NCBI GenBank assembly: GCA_951799445.1
Contig: OX637292.1
Location: 6,141,296 to 6,205,295, forward strand
Length of the DNA stretch: 64,000 bases
Origin: Pseudisothecium myosuroides
Taxonomy: Eukaryota > Streptophyta > Bryopsida > Hypnales > Lembophyllaceae
Direction: 5' to 3'
In this document: piece by piece, positions 36,961 through 48,427 of the stretch
Layout of the letters: every line of letters starts with the position of its first letter
Numbering within the stretch: the first letter of the stretch is position 1
Notes under the pieces: model-generated
Told to the model about the DNA's origin: nothing
Database searches by the model: none
Seen by the model: the letters and a program-made list of their open reading frames with translations, nothing else
Position numbers and translations under genes: made by a program

Positions 36961-37435
36961 GCATCTTCTTCAAAAAACAACTTATATAATTCATTTTTGA
37001 ATGCAATTTTCAAATTTTTTCAAATTTTTTTTTGACGAGGTCAAGTTTGTTTGCAAAAACAATCCCACCGTTGAAATTATGGTGTTTTCATTCCATCTAA
37101 GAGCTATTAAAAATTTAGAATTTCGATCAATTTTGGACCTACTTCTACTAGACAATTTTTTTATATGTGAAAATCAAGTTTTGATATGCTGAAATTTTTT
37201 CCCCCACTCTCAACTCAAATTTTCAACATAAAAAATTATAACTTTATGTTGTGTAGTGCAAAAAAGATCCACAAATAGCCGTCGAAGTCATCTAAAATTA
37301 CAGGAAACATTTCAAAAAAACTTTTTTTTCAACTTTGAATGCTAATATCTTCCAATCGGAACAGTCAAAACTGGGTTGCTAACTTCAAAGTATTGCTGAC
37401 ACCTAAATTTGGTGCCTCGGGCATTTAGGGGTTAA
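36032..37435. mobile_element. TTAA-flanked foldback element (X-A'-X')
   Basis: Starts TTAACCCCTAAAGGCCCAAG and ends TCGGGCATTTAGGGGTTAA. The arms, 36032-36590 and 36965-37435, are inverted copies (for example the AATTTTTTATATTGAACAT and ATAAAAAATTATAACTTTATG regions, and CATCTTCTTCAAAAAACAAC). It interlocks with the A-X-A' element, so the whole block is an A-X-A'-X' palindrome. Which element inserted into which cannot be told by eye. Confidence 0.7.
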
Positions 37436-38120
37436 ACACTTTTAGTATACGTTGAATTAGGAGGTGAATTAAACCTCTTTAACACTAAGAGGATGGACTG
37501 ATGACCGTTGTCGGGTAGAGAGGAGCACGCTTAGGGAATACACAGGGTGTCTGGCTGCAAGTTGATGAGTGTAGATGGAGAATCCCCAAACTTGAATCTT
37601 CACTCGGTCTTTAAACTCGAATCTTCATCCGATCTCCAACCATCCTATCATGTGGTGGCTCTATAGGACCAAAGGTAAGGGTGTGTAATAAGAAACAAGG
37701 CCTCGGACGAGTAAAATGGGACGGCCAAACTACGAGCTGACCGTCCAAAAGATTGACTCCTAAACTTCAAACCCACGGTGACCAGAAAGCGTCTTTTACC
37801 AGTGGGAACAACATAGAAGATCGACCATGTGGGTGATCAATCCCACTTCGTCGCCACAAACATAAAACGGGGCTATTATTGGATACCCACGTAGCCCGCA
37901 ACAAAGTTTACAGTGCAAAAAAAATGTGAACAACAAACCTCCAAAATCGACTAGGAATAACAATAAAAGCACAATGAGCCTCCAAAACCGGCTAGGAATA
38001 ACAAGCCACAAGCCACAACACACGAATCTTCAATCTTCTTGTCTTCAAGTCTTGGTTTCTTCAAATCTCTTTAAATCTCTTCAAAACTCCTCCAACTTCA
38101 ATTCCTTCTCCTTGACCAAA
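37436..38120. other. Intergenic, no gene recognised
   Basis: Includes repeated short phrases (CCTCCAAAATCGACTAGGAATAAC then CCTCCAAAACCGGCTAGGAATAAC, about 55 bp apart). No convincing coding frame. Confidence 0.4.
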
Positions 38121-38660
38121 CTTTGGTGTGATGTCACGGTTACTTTACAAACTCAAATGAGATGTATAATAACTTTTTGGAAAGCTTACACAAATCTCTA
38201 CTTCTCTTCTAAAACTCAACTCAAACTAACACTTTGTCCATATTTTATGACCACTCAAAGTTTCAACCTCAAAGTTTAAAGGCAGCAGACCCTCCTTCTC
38301 TTCCACACTTATAAATCACTCATACATGCTTCAAATACAACAAATGATAGCTTTATGAAAAACTAACAAAAATCTTCACATCCTCTCCAAATTTCAACTC
38401 AAACTAACACTCTGTCTATCTATTATGGTCCCTCAAAGTTTTGGTCTTAAGAATTGAAGGCAGCAGACCCTCTTTCACTTCCACACTCATAAATCATTCA
38501 TACATGCTTCAAATACAACGAATGTTAACTTTATAGAAAGCTTACAAAATTTTCTACATCCTCTTTAAATTTCATTGCAAACTAAAGACCTATCCATCTT
38601 TTATGGTTGGTCAAAGTCTCTGCCCCTTTAATTGGAAGGCAGTAGATCTTCCTTCACTCA
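38121..38660. repeat. Satellite-like tandem repeat, unit about 178 bp
   Basis: The block AACTCAAACTAACACT...GGCAGCAGACCCTC...CATACATGCTTCAAATACAA occurs at about 38219 and again at about 38396, with a degenerate third copy from about 38573 and traces of an earlier one from about 38130. Unit length near 178 bp is in the nucleosome-repeat range common for plant satellites. Confidence 0.8.
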
Positions 38661-39147
38661 AACTAGCACAAATCTCAACTCACAACTTCAATTCAAGTAA
38701 GAGAGAATTTTTTTGAAAAACAACAACATGATATCAAAACCCACCAAATTTCATTTCAAAATTCATAAAACTCCACACCCAATAGGCCTCCAAACATTTG
38801 AGTCTTGCCAACTACAACGAGAGAGAAGATGAATAGTATTCATCTTTTTTTTCCACCTTATCAACAACTTCATACTTTCTAAACAAGTGGCAATCAGCCC
38901 TTAACTTGCTCCTAAGGTTAACTTTCAACCATTGATCCTCCTATTTGGCCCCACAACTATATCTTTATCTTTAACTTAGAAAGAAAATCACTTCAAAGTT
39001 CATCTAGAAGGGAAACATTTCCATCCTTTCCTTTTACAACTATAACCATACAAAATCCTTTTTATAAAATATTCCAAACATGGATATAAGCACTAACATC
39101 AAACCAATGCCAATTAGAGGTAAAAAACTAGAATTTCAAGACAAATT

Positions 39148-39603
39148 TCACTCCATCTGCAAGAACTTGAGAATACGCTTGATAGTTGCAGCGACATATT
39201 CAACACGATCTGCCTTCGTTAAGGGATTGACCGGCCCCTCCAACCATCGCTGGTGGCCACAACTCCCCTTAATTGGCCTGACCATACAATAGTATTGGTC
39301 GTCGTTTAGACCCTCAAAACTCCCTTCAAATGTCACTTCACGGCTACCGGATTCAACACGTTCAACTTGTAACAAGATTACCAACGCATGAACATCCCGC
39401 TGAAAGTTTCTGTGCCACCGCTGCTCAATACGAGGCTGCTTCGACGGTCGAGAAGGCCCAACTTCATCTCGTAAATGCACAAATGGCGATGGCAATTCCC
39501 GTGGTAGAAGCGGCTCATCCAACAGCCGTGACAATAAAAGTTCAAGTTCAGCCTTCGGTTGAAGTTCTTTATCTTGAGACTTAGAAAAAATCCTCCAGTT
39601 TGA
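39148..39603 (-). CDS. Possible orphan gene of unknown function, about 151 codons
   Basis: One-exon frame on the minus strand starting at the ATG that begins MSNWRIFSKS; an upstream in-frame Met adds ten residues. The protein is basic-acidic mixed: an N-terminal Leu/Glu-rich helix (AELELLLSRLLDEPLLPREL), a Pro/Arg linker, then a compact part (VHALVILLQVERV, FEGLNDDQYYCMVRPIKGS) and a C-terminal helix (ATIKRILKFLQME). A TATA box (CTATATAAG on the minus strand) lies near 39680, about 75 bp upstream of the ATG, and GC content is higher than in flanking DNA. I recognise no family. Function unknown. Confidence 0.5.
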   Translation of the reverse strand, partial: SNWRIFSKSQDKELQPKAELELLLSRLLDEPLLPRELPSPFVHLRDEVGPSRPSKQPRIEQRWHRNFQRDVHALVILLQVERVESGSREVTFEGSFEGLNDDQYYCMVRPIKGSCGHQRWLEGPVNPLTKADRVEYVAATIKRILKFLQME

Positions 39604-40924
39604 CATTTTGAATCTAAAATAGGAAACAAAAAACACTAATGGAATTCAATGAAGCTCTAAGGCAAAATCGTCCTCTTATATAGTTGTCATACACCTCTCG
39701 GAACAGCGTCACCTTGAAGCTATTCAATAAAACATATTATAATATGTTTTTACACTGTGTACAAATGCACAACAGGACACCATAGAAATCATCCTTTTGA
39801 TTACTGTGTAAATCATTCGCTTAAAAATTGCAAAATTTGCGTTGTTGTTTGGAATCCGGTTCTATTGACGCAGGGCCAGCCCGCTTCATTCCCGGAGCAT
39901 GTTCGTCGAAGCGGTAACGGTTTTTCGCATTCACGGTGTACTCCGGGTATGCCATCCCGAAGGGAGGAGGAACGCGGTACTTGCCTTGGGAGTGTGACAG
40001 AGCGCCATCGTGGAAACGACGTTTACATGACTTGGAGTCAGGCCCGCGCATTTTCATGGGAAAAGAAAGAGTCAGCTGTCTGTGCTGTGCAAAAGATGCA
40101 AGCTGTATTCATAGTCTTTGGCACCGCCATATGTGAGGTGCATTGGGCCTGTATTCCAATAACTCATGGTTGCATGGCATCTTCTACGGACTCGATACTA
40201 CGGAGCAAAGTGCATCATGTCAGTATCCATGTATCCATCCGATCTGATTTTCAATCCCACTGTTATTTTTCCCGAGGATGCGCTTGTATTGGTCACGTGT
40301 TCCCTGTAATGTTTCCTGCGTTTGCGTCATGAACATGAACGTTGTTTGGTGATTTCTTCACCGATTCCTTTGATTTTTCTCGAATTCCACGAGCATTGAA
40401 TGCCAGTGCCGGTCCCCACCAAAGCCATTGTCATCGATCTGCGAGGTCAGTCGCTGCTGTCCGATTTCCACAGCACACAGCATGCTTGCATGCGCTGGAT
40501 TCACGCTTGTTGGCCTCTTCCGAACACTCCCTTATCCCGATGTCAATGTCGGATCTTTTCATTTTTGGGGGAAACTTGTCACCAACTTCCGGTACTTCAA
40601 TCTGTCTGGTCCAATCAGAGTTTCGCCCCTCTCAACAGACTCCACACACCATGTTTCACAGCGCACCACCCGAAATTCTGCTCTCCCCCCTCAATCGACC
40701 ACGGGCACTAAAGGGTTAAGCTCTTCACATGTGACTGAGTGTTGTAATTGGCCTTTGTGTTGGCTTATTTTCATGCACTGGCTTGACCTTCTTGAGGCCG
40801 AGCACTCACAAAATGGCCACATTAAATTTTAGCCTGTTGTATATTGCTTCATCTAATTGAAGAGATGGAATTCACATCTATAGATTTTTTCATATCATAG
40901 TCGCTACAAAATCTTTAAATAGTA
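39604..40924. other. GC-rich intergenic block, coding status unclear
   Basis: Between 39850 and 40720 the DNA is near 50% GC, unlike its surroundings. Plus-strand frames up to 191 codons (39757-40332) are rich in Cys, His, Ser and show no family features, so they are not called. A perfect hairpin (AAACATATTATAATATGTTT) lies at 39728-39747. A TTAA end (AAAGGGTTAA) is at 40711-40720. Confidence 0.35.
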
Positions 40925-41371
40925 TTCCCTCCATTCCAAAATGATCTTCCAGTTGAACAAAATGTTTCGGATTAAGATTGAGAATGATATTTTTTAAGCT
41001 TGTTTTGTGTTGTAAGTAGAGTTTGGTGCACTCCTAGCTTCCTAGAAACTTTGAGTATTTGAGGCCTTTTCAAAGTGCAGTTTTGAAATATTGAAAAGTG
41101 GAATTTTTGGAACATTTTCAAGGAGCATTGATGGGCACTCAATTGTTGAGTGTGAGGTTGTTATTGTGTAGATAGTTAGTACAACCCCAAGACCATGTGT
41201 GGACCTTTGTCTTGCCTCCCAAAGCATTATAAAAAATTTCAACCCTTCGGAGGGTTGCTCCAGTGTGACAAACCAAGCTATTTCAAAGCTTGGTCTGTTA
41301 CTTTGGAAAAGTGCTGTAGTGAGTGGTCAGCCAAGTAGACTACTCGCCAAAACAGTCAGATTTTGCAGTTG

Positions 41372-41402
<31 letters not shown>

Positions 41403-41860
41403 TGTTTTTTTTAACATATATATTTAAATAAATTTTAAACTCTTAGAACTCAATTCCTATGCCACTGCCACTGCAATTTCAGGTGGGCGGGAATAGGGGG
41501 AAAATAAAATTTTCAGCCTCAAAAAAACAAATTTCAGGGTACCTTGGAAGGCTATGGAGCAGCCCTTTGGAGGCCTGAAATTTTCTCTAATGAATTCATC
41601 TTCTTCAATCGGGCAATACTAAAAAAGATGCAAAACATAAGAATGAACAATGTTGATTAACCCCTTCAGTCATTTCATTTGACTTTTGATTGATAATTGC
41701 ATGGATGGAGGGGGAACTAATGCTCAGAGTTGTTATGCAAGTCTCCAATGGCAATTGAAATCCGAATTTGACCAATTTGCAATGTCACAAAGTACAACAA
41801 AAGATCATTTTGGAACAAGAAATTAAGGCCAACAAGAAGATCATTTTGGGATAGAGGGAG
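40925..41860. mobile_element. Stowaway-like element, 936 bp
   Basis: TA, then TTCCCTCCATTCCAAAATGA at the left and TCATTTTGGGATAGAGGGAG then TA at the right. CTCCCTC-type ends and a TA target duplication define Stowaway (Tc1/mariner) MITEs. It contains a GTTTT microsatellite (about 41369-41400) and no intact coding region. Confidence 0.75.
41369..41410. repeat. GTTTT microsatellite
   Basis: Five to six GTTTT units followed by a T run, inside the Stowaway-like element. Confidence 0.9.
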
Positions 41861-43374
41861 TATCTCTTTTCTAACAAAAATAGATGGGGTTCACAGTGAC
41901 ATTGATATACACATTAGCTATCATGGACTATACATCCATCTATACCTTTAAGATAGGTTGTTTATTTGTTTGTTTCTTAGGATAAAATCTCCTAAATCGT
42001 GCATCTGCCAGGTGTGTTCTTGATACCATTAAAAAGCCCTTGGCAAGAAGGGGTGCATGGGCTTTGTTTCATGGCGTTTGGACTTACAACATGGAAGTTA
42101 TTGAATTTTTAATTTTTTTATGAATTTAAAAAGGAAAAAATTATTTTTACTTTCATTTTGACTTTGGCAATGGCATGGAGGACACTATTAATTTTAAAGT
42201 ACTTAGTACTTGAGTCAGTCCACAATTCAATCCTATAGCTATACCATGCTAAGCTCAAATTTGAACTAAATGGGTAACAAAAAAAATCATAAAAACTTCA
42301 AAGAATTTCTTTTAAATGTAAAAGAAAAAAAGTCTACACAAACTTTTGTTACATAATTTCTATTCTAAGAATATAATTGAATAAAGTAAAAGAGAAAAAA
42401 TAAAAGAACCACATTACTTGAAAATTTTGATAAAGCAAAAAAACAACTATATTTAGAATAAAAGAGTGATTTCAAAACTATATATATATATATAACTCTA
42501 CACCAACTCTTTCAAATCAATCTACATCATCAAAAGCTCTAATTCAATATATAATTAATGAACTTTTCAGGCAGGTTCAACTAACATTTGATGTCTCCGT
42601 ACTAAGCGTCTGCCAGTGCCTGTTGCTTTATTAACCTGTAACAAGGAGCCCGGTCCTACGAGAGCATCAGCGGGACGAGTACGTGCTGCATTTCTGTTGA
42701 ACGTGAATGTTTTGGAGGCTTTCAGGTCTGCTATTCTTATATCAGTTTCCTTAAATCATGAACCTAGTTGTTTGCAAAATGTTCCTCAGTCTTCTTAGCT
42801 TCAGTTTTTGTATCAGATGATTTTCTTCTCTGAAATGAAGTTCTTAACTTGGCTAGCTAGACAGTGGGGATGACTGCATGTGCACGCATGCGTCTATATT
42901 GTATATCAATCCTACTTAATGACAACTTACATGAAGAAAATGAAGAGAACGTCTGAGGTTTGGTTGAGATACATCTTGGTCAAAGTGCAATTTGGTTGCC
43001 TCTGCGTTGAGATTGAAACTTTGGTTTGGACAGGATGGAATTGGTGCAACCCAGAACGGTGGCAGAGCTAGCTGCTTCTTGATTTGAATGAGGACATGGC
43101 GTGGTGCTCACTTGCCTTTGCGGAGCACTCAACCAAATGTTGTGTTCGGATACTTTGATTGAAAACCCCATGTTCTTGATGTGTTTTTCTTAGTGTGCAT
43201 TCAAATCCCAGTCTTATAGTTGGTCTATAAAATCAGAACTGGAAATACACATCAAGACCATAGCTAGGCTGCAGATCGACAAAGTTCTCGCTTTCTAGTT
43301 GAGCGACAGCGTGAACAATTTTCCAGCGATTCTCAAGCATATCACACAGGTTACAGTATAAGAGGTCACACAAG
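41861..43374. other. Intergenic upstream of the F-box gene
   Basis: TATATATATATATA run near 42480-42494. On the minus strand 42723-42550 reads a protein-like peptide (RTRPADALVGPGSLLQVNKA) ending in TGA after a candidate acceptor CTGAAAG; it could be a gene fragment, but no second exon was found. Confidence 0.35.
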
Positions 43375-44706
43375 ATGTTGACAAGGAGCAAAAAGAAACG
43401 CACCGGTGGAACAATTGGAGGCCTGGATGATGATTGTCAACGAACGGATTATCTTCAGGTGGCCTGGCTCTTGCGAGAGAAGCTGAACGACCTTGTGGAC
43501 GGTGATAAGGGAGAGTTTCCAGAATTAGGGCTACGAAGCTTACTCGACATCGCTGCTTCACGCAACATCGTTTCCGTGGACTCGAAGATGCTGAATCCTA
43601 TTCTTTGGAGAACTCTTCCGAGGGAGATGTTGCTTCTTGTTTTGGCACGTCTGCCAGTGCCTGATACCATTCGCCTGCGGCGGCTCTCAAGGGAGTGGAG
43701 GAGGGACATGACTACTGTGAACTCGGATATCAACCAAGTATGTGATGAAGTGTGCCCTATCATGGTTGCATGTATTTCAAGCGAGGTTTTGATGTATGAA
43801 GGTTTTCCTCAATCAAAATTTCTTGTAACAATATGTGACCTAAGTACAGACAAGTCGCAATATTCCTTTCGTTTCCATTCAATTGCAAGAAATGTCACTA
43901 TTCCTGGATGGATTGATATGGGTGCAAGTGATGGTGGATTGGTCTGTTATGTCTCATGGAGACCCAGCAAAGTCAATTCCCTGTGCGTGTTTGTGGTGAA
44001 TTTCCTGACACAACTTCAACGTAAACTCCCACCTCTACAATATGTTTATTTAACCCCACCCCAAATGATGCACATGGAAGTGGACTCTAAAACAAAGTGT
44101 TACAGGGTGGTTATTATTGGCAAAAACATAGAAGGCCATCCCACAATAGAAATATATGATTCTGGTGCAAGGCAATGGACCAAAGCAACACCACCACTTG
44201 GTTTCATTTTTGGTTTTGCTTATAGATGGCAGTATAGTAACGTTCACAAGGCTTTTAAATGCACAAGCCGAACTCAAAGAGTGTATGACTTTGTTGAAGG
44301 ACAATTCAAGAATTATGATGAAAAGGGTCCTTCCCAAGGAGCATTAGTGACGTTCCTTTGGAAGGACTGCAAGTTTGTGTTGCATAGAAACACATCCAAT
44401 GGTGAAATTTTAGTAGAGGAAGGTTATTGCATCACCAAGTACCGTAGCCAAAATAATGCAAAGGAGTGGGTACAAGAGAGGTCATACTTGTGCTCTCCTT
44501 TTGAAGACCTTTTGAGGAAAGAGTCTCCTTGGAAGTGGACCCTAAAAGCATGTGAAGGCTTTTTGATGGTGTTTCCGTACTCTTCTGATAGCCATAGGCA
44601 TTTTTGGCTTTTGGACTTGTTTTCAGGAGAGTGGAGAAGCCTCCCAAACTGCTTTGAGGGGCATAAATTTGTGATGAGCCGGGTTTTTTGGAATGTTATG
44701 CCATAG
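43375..44706 (+). CDS. F-box protein with kelch-type C-terminal region, 443 aa
   Basis: Likely substrate-recognition subunit of an SCF (Skp1-Cullin-F-box) ubiquitin ligase. Single exon, first Met chosen; the N-terminus is basic (MLTRSKKKRT). The F-box lies at about residues 77-115: WRTLPREMLLLVLARLPVPD followed by TIRLRRLSREWRRDM, with the expected L-P, Leu-rich core and Trp. Downstream is the beta-rich F-box-associated region seen in large plant families: DGGLVCYVSW, VVNFLTQLQRKLPPL, IEIYDSGARQWTKATPP, LLDLFSGEWRSLP, which are kelch-like blade strands. Intron-less genes of this build are strongly expanded in mosses. Substrate unknown. No frameshift or stop seen, so it appears intact. Confidence 0.88.
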   Translation: MLTRSKKKRTGGTIGGLDDDCQRTDYLQVAWLLREKLNDLVDGDKGEFPELGLRSLLDIAASRNIVSVDSKMLNPILWRTLPREMLLLVLARLPVPDTIRLRRLSREWRRDMTTVNSDINQVCDEVCPIMVACISSEVLMYEGFPQSKFLVTICDLSTDKSQYSFRFHSIARNVTIPGWIDMGASDGGLVCYVSWRPSKVNSLCVFVVNFLTQLQRKLPPLQYVYLTPPQMMHMEVDSKTKCYRVVIIGKNIEGHPTIEIYDSGARQWTKATPPLGFIFGFAYRWQYSNVHKAFKCTSRTQRVYDFVEGQFKNYDEKGPSQGALVTFLWKDCKFVLHRNTSNGEILVEEGYCITKYRSQNNAKEWVQERSYLCSPFEDLLRKESPWKWTLKACEGFLMVFPYSSDSHRHFWLLDLFSGEWRSLPNCFEGHKFVMSRVFWNVMP

Positions 44707-46471
44707 TGGGTTATGTATAATCAAATTTACAAAGTAAGCTTATATTCCTACTTTAGCTTCATCTTAAGTACAGTGTTCGTAGCCTAGTGTATTTGTATCT
44801 CTGTGATCTGTACATTATACTTTCTCTTTTTGTAGCTAGAGAATGCAAGTGCTAACTTGCTGAGGATGATGAATTTTTCTTCTTCCACTCAATGTTGAGT
44901 GTTGCAATTGAGTTAGGATATACACTTCTCAGACTCTACTTAAATGCCTTTGAATTCTCCATGTGCTTTGGTCATGGCTTCTTTAATAGAAGGTTTTAGT
45001 GACCACTCTCACCTAGGTCTTTTCAAAACACTTGTTAATTCTGGAAGTCATGCTCATGAATAGAAATGATGGGCCGCATATTTTTGCATTAAGCTTTCTC
45101 AAGGAGATTAGCTTGGCAAATATTGCAATAGACCTTGTGCTGCAAAACTTTGTCTGAGCCAATTATAGCATTCATCTTTGTCAACAGGTGTCACCTATTT
45201 GTCTTTCCATTGTTTTTTTTGCTTGCTTTGTGATTCAGATTGAATCCTCTCCATGTTCATTTTACATAATTATCACGTTAGACATAATTACTAGATTCGT
45301 ACTCTTTCATGCAAAAGTGTCTCTTGTGACTGTTACGAAGTTAGCCTCGTGTTCTCGTGTGCATGGTGAAGGACATTGAAGAAGTCTGTGCGTGTTGAAG
45401 TATGATTCATGCGTGTGTATTAAAAAATATTAAAGTATGATTCGTGCGTGTTGAAGTATAATTTAAATTTTAAATTTTAAATATTTTGTTTGTTAATATT
45501 TTGGTTGTTATGTTTTGCTTATTTTGTTTGTTACGCATGAATCATACCTCTTCAACTGCATTTGCGTCCAATGAATTGTGACACTCATCTGCAAGAAGCT
45601 GGAGACTTTTGTAACACTCGTCTGGATTTGTATGCGAGATCGACCGTCCTCAAAAATGTCGAAGCCGTGGAGTTTCGTCAATAATTTTTGTAATCCTTGA
45701 TATTGAGGTTTGCGAAAATTGCACTGACGATTAAAGTTTGTTAGTGGGGCTTTGTTCTTTCTGGTTCTTGCACCAGTGCAAATTACTCTTTGTACACACG
45801 CTATAACTTAAGCTGATTGCATCTAGCTAGAATAGCCTGATTAAACAATAAGTTGTTTCCATTGTTGACAGTGAAAAGCAGTTTCCAGAATTTTGTTAGC
45901 ACGCTTTTGTTACAACTCTTTGTGGACGTCACAAGTTGCATGTGAATAATTGCGACAGTAAGATGGCTTCTTCATCAAGAGTGAAAGGTTTTAGATCATC
46001 TTCCTAACTCCATAGCAAACAAAGAGTTTGGTAATTTTTTATTTCAGAACATATCATTGGACGCAAATGCAGTCGTTATTCTATAATCGTTATTCAAAAT
46101 GAGCATAAACCACAGCTCCAGCGCAAAATCCTTCCCCAAATGAGTGTTTGTAAGTGATACAAATAATTGGACGACTTAAATGCTGATCTTTGCTTCTTCT
46201 GCCGGTCTTGCAAAAAGAAACGAACTCCCTTGCGTTGAGTCTTCCTTGAACCTGTCTGCAAGACTGATGCAGACTACTTTACACGAGTCAGGTTTAACAT
46301 TACAACACGAACATATTTGAGAGTAGAATTCGGGAGAGGGAGAGAAATGAATTTTGATGAAGTGTCAATTTCATGTATTAATTATCGTATGCAATTTCAA
46401 ACGAGGATGTTAGAGTCCACAAAACCAGACCACAGTAAACAGCTCAAGGCTCAAGGCTAAATATTTAGCAG
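44707..46471. other. Intergenic, one inverted repeat, no gene
   Basis: 3' flank of the F-box gene. Short direct repeats of TTAAAGTATGATTCGTGCGTG lie near 45395-45460. CAACTGCATTTGCGTCCAATGA at 45554 faces TCATTGGACGCAAATGCAGT at 46055, a roughly 520-bp segment with inverted ends that could be another MITE. Confidence 0.4.
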
Positions 46472-46720
46472 TTAACCCCTGAGCACCCCAGCGCCTCAAA
46501 TGTGGCCTCTCAGTTTTGAAATATTTTCTTGTTTGACCATTATAATCTTTTCAATGGTACAGTCAAAGGATGTGTCCTTTTCCTTGGAGTTGTGAGCCTA
46601 TCTCCACTACTAGTCGGTACGATTAATTTATGTGGATCTCCTTTTGGGTGATAGTTTGATTGTAATGAATTCCAAAGGATCTGGATTTTCTAAAACTTGC
46701 GCTGGGCGCTTAGGAGTTAA
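46472..46720. mobile_element. TTAA-flanked MITE, 249 bp (first of the chain)
   Basis: TTAACCCCTGAGCACCCCAG at the left and CTGGGCGCTTAGGAGTTAA at the right. Noncoding. Its right TTAA is also the left TTAA of the next element. Confidence 0.75.
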
Positions 46721-47915
46721 TCCTTAAATGTTGTGGCCTTATTTCGGCCCATGAATGACATCTCTCCATGCTGGACAAAAGTGCAACTATTCATCCCTAG
46801 AATGTTGTGTGAAAAAGAAAGGTCTTCTACAGGATTTTGACTTCCAATGAGTGCTTTAAGATTTTCTTAACCAATCATTCACATGGAACCAAAATGGATG
46901 ATTTCCACGGTCACCAATCCGTCCTTCAAAGGTCAAACTCTACACTATAAAGTAGGAGGGACATAAACAACTCATTTAACCCTGTAAGGACAGACTAGTC
47001 ATAGTGGAAATCTTTGTTTTTAGTACTATGTAAATCATGTAAGATTATAAGTCTTAACCATGTAAGGACGGGCCCATAACCAAGTGAATTCTAGCCTCAC
47101 ATTCCATTACTTTGTTTGCTTCCATTTTCAAAGTAGATATGCATGAAAATTTATATATATATTTTACAAAGATGAAATCACATGTATGCTATATGTTTTA
47201 AAATTTAAATTTTTTTTTGGAAAACTTAGAAATTATTGTAAATTTTTTATGAAGAAAATGAAGAAAATTCATATCAAATACTAAATATAGTCAAAAAATT
47301 TGAAATTTTTACTAAAGATGTAAAATATAGTGTATAACATTGTGATATAAATCAAAGTTACAACATCATTTGATAATTATAAAACCAACAAGGATAATTG
47401 CACAAAACACCTATTGATTTTGTTGTGTTTTACAATACTTATGTTGTGTTTTTTTAGGAGTACTTTAAAATTAGGAATTTAAAAAAAAAAAATTGTAGCC
47501 AATGTATATACCTATTAGATGAATGTAACTGGAAATCAAACTACTGCAGAAGCCCTTTCCTTTTAAGGTCAAAACTGGGCTGCTAAAAACAGTCAAAACT
47601 GGGCTGCTAACTTCAAAGTATTGTTGACACCAAAATTTGGGCTGGGCTGCGAAGTTAGCAGCCCAATCAAAGTATTGTTGACACCAAAACTGGGCTGGGC
47701 TGGGCTGGTGACTATGGAAATCATTCCTTTTGGCACTGTATAACATCATCTTTTTTGAAAAAAACAAAAGTACTCACTAGAGATCAAACTACTATTCATG
47801 ATCTTTCTTTTCCACACAAAATTCCGAGGATGAATAGTTGCACTTTTATTTTACACAAAAAAATTCTTTGTCATTCATTGACCAAAAAGTGGCCGCAACG
47901 TCCTTTATGAGTTAA
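46717..47915. mobile_element. TTAA-flanked element, 1.2 kb (second of the chain)
   Basis: The left 100 bp (TTAATCCTTAAATGTTGTGG...AAGTGCAACTATTCATCC...TTGTGTG) reappear inverted just inside the right end (CACACAAAATTCCGAGGATG...GAGTTAA). A relative of this end lies at 35612-35701. Inside are an inverted copy of the dispersed repeat (about 47150-47410) and local duplications of CAAAACTGGGCTGCTAACTT (47570-47712). Confidence 0.7.
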
Positions 47916-48427
47916 ATCCTAAATGTATTTTACTATGTTTTCATCAAAAACGCTCCAAAACTGCCATTTTTTGTATAAGTACCAAATTTTAGAAAAAAAA
48001 CATTTTTGGACACATATAATTATAGGATCTTGTAGTAATCTAGTTTGCAAAGCTATGGTAAAAATTTCAAAATTTTCCACCTTGTGGATTGCAAGATATT
48101 AGCGTTGAATTGACAAAAAAAATTTGTTGTCCTTGCAAAAAACCAGGCAGTTGCACTTCACAAGATCACATTTGTATGAAAAAATGTCCAAAATGGTGCT
48201 TACTCTTTGAATTCATTCTTCAAGGCAAGTTGGCTACATACTTGAAAAATATCAGATCATTTAGAATTGTACAACTTACATATATATGTGATCTCTAACA
48301 TGTCTAGTTTGAATTTATACAATTACGATTCAAAAAATTGATAAAACTTATCAAAATGTTGGTATTTTGTTCAATTTAGAAGAAATTCCTAAAAGCTCAA
48401 AAAAGGCCTTGGGCATTTAGAGGTTAA
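47912..48427. mobile_element. TTAA-flanked element, 516 bp (third of the chain)
   Basis: TTAAATCCTAAATGTATT at the left, CTTGGGCATTTAGAGGTTAA at the right. The right half is the reverse complement of the start of the element at 11925 (shared AACATGTCTAGTTTGAATTT type sequence). Noncoding. Confidence 0.7.

Noticed and set aside
39757..40332. 191-codon plus-strand frame
   Set aside because: Long, but rich in Cys, His and Ser, with no domain, no splice support and no start context; overlapping minus frames look equally random. GC-rich DNA alone can give such a frame.
42480..42494. TA run as a promoter TATA box of the F-box gene
   Set aside because: It is nearly 900 bp from the ATG and is a simple TA microsatellite.
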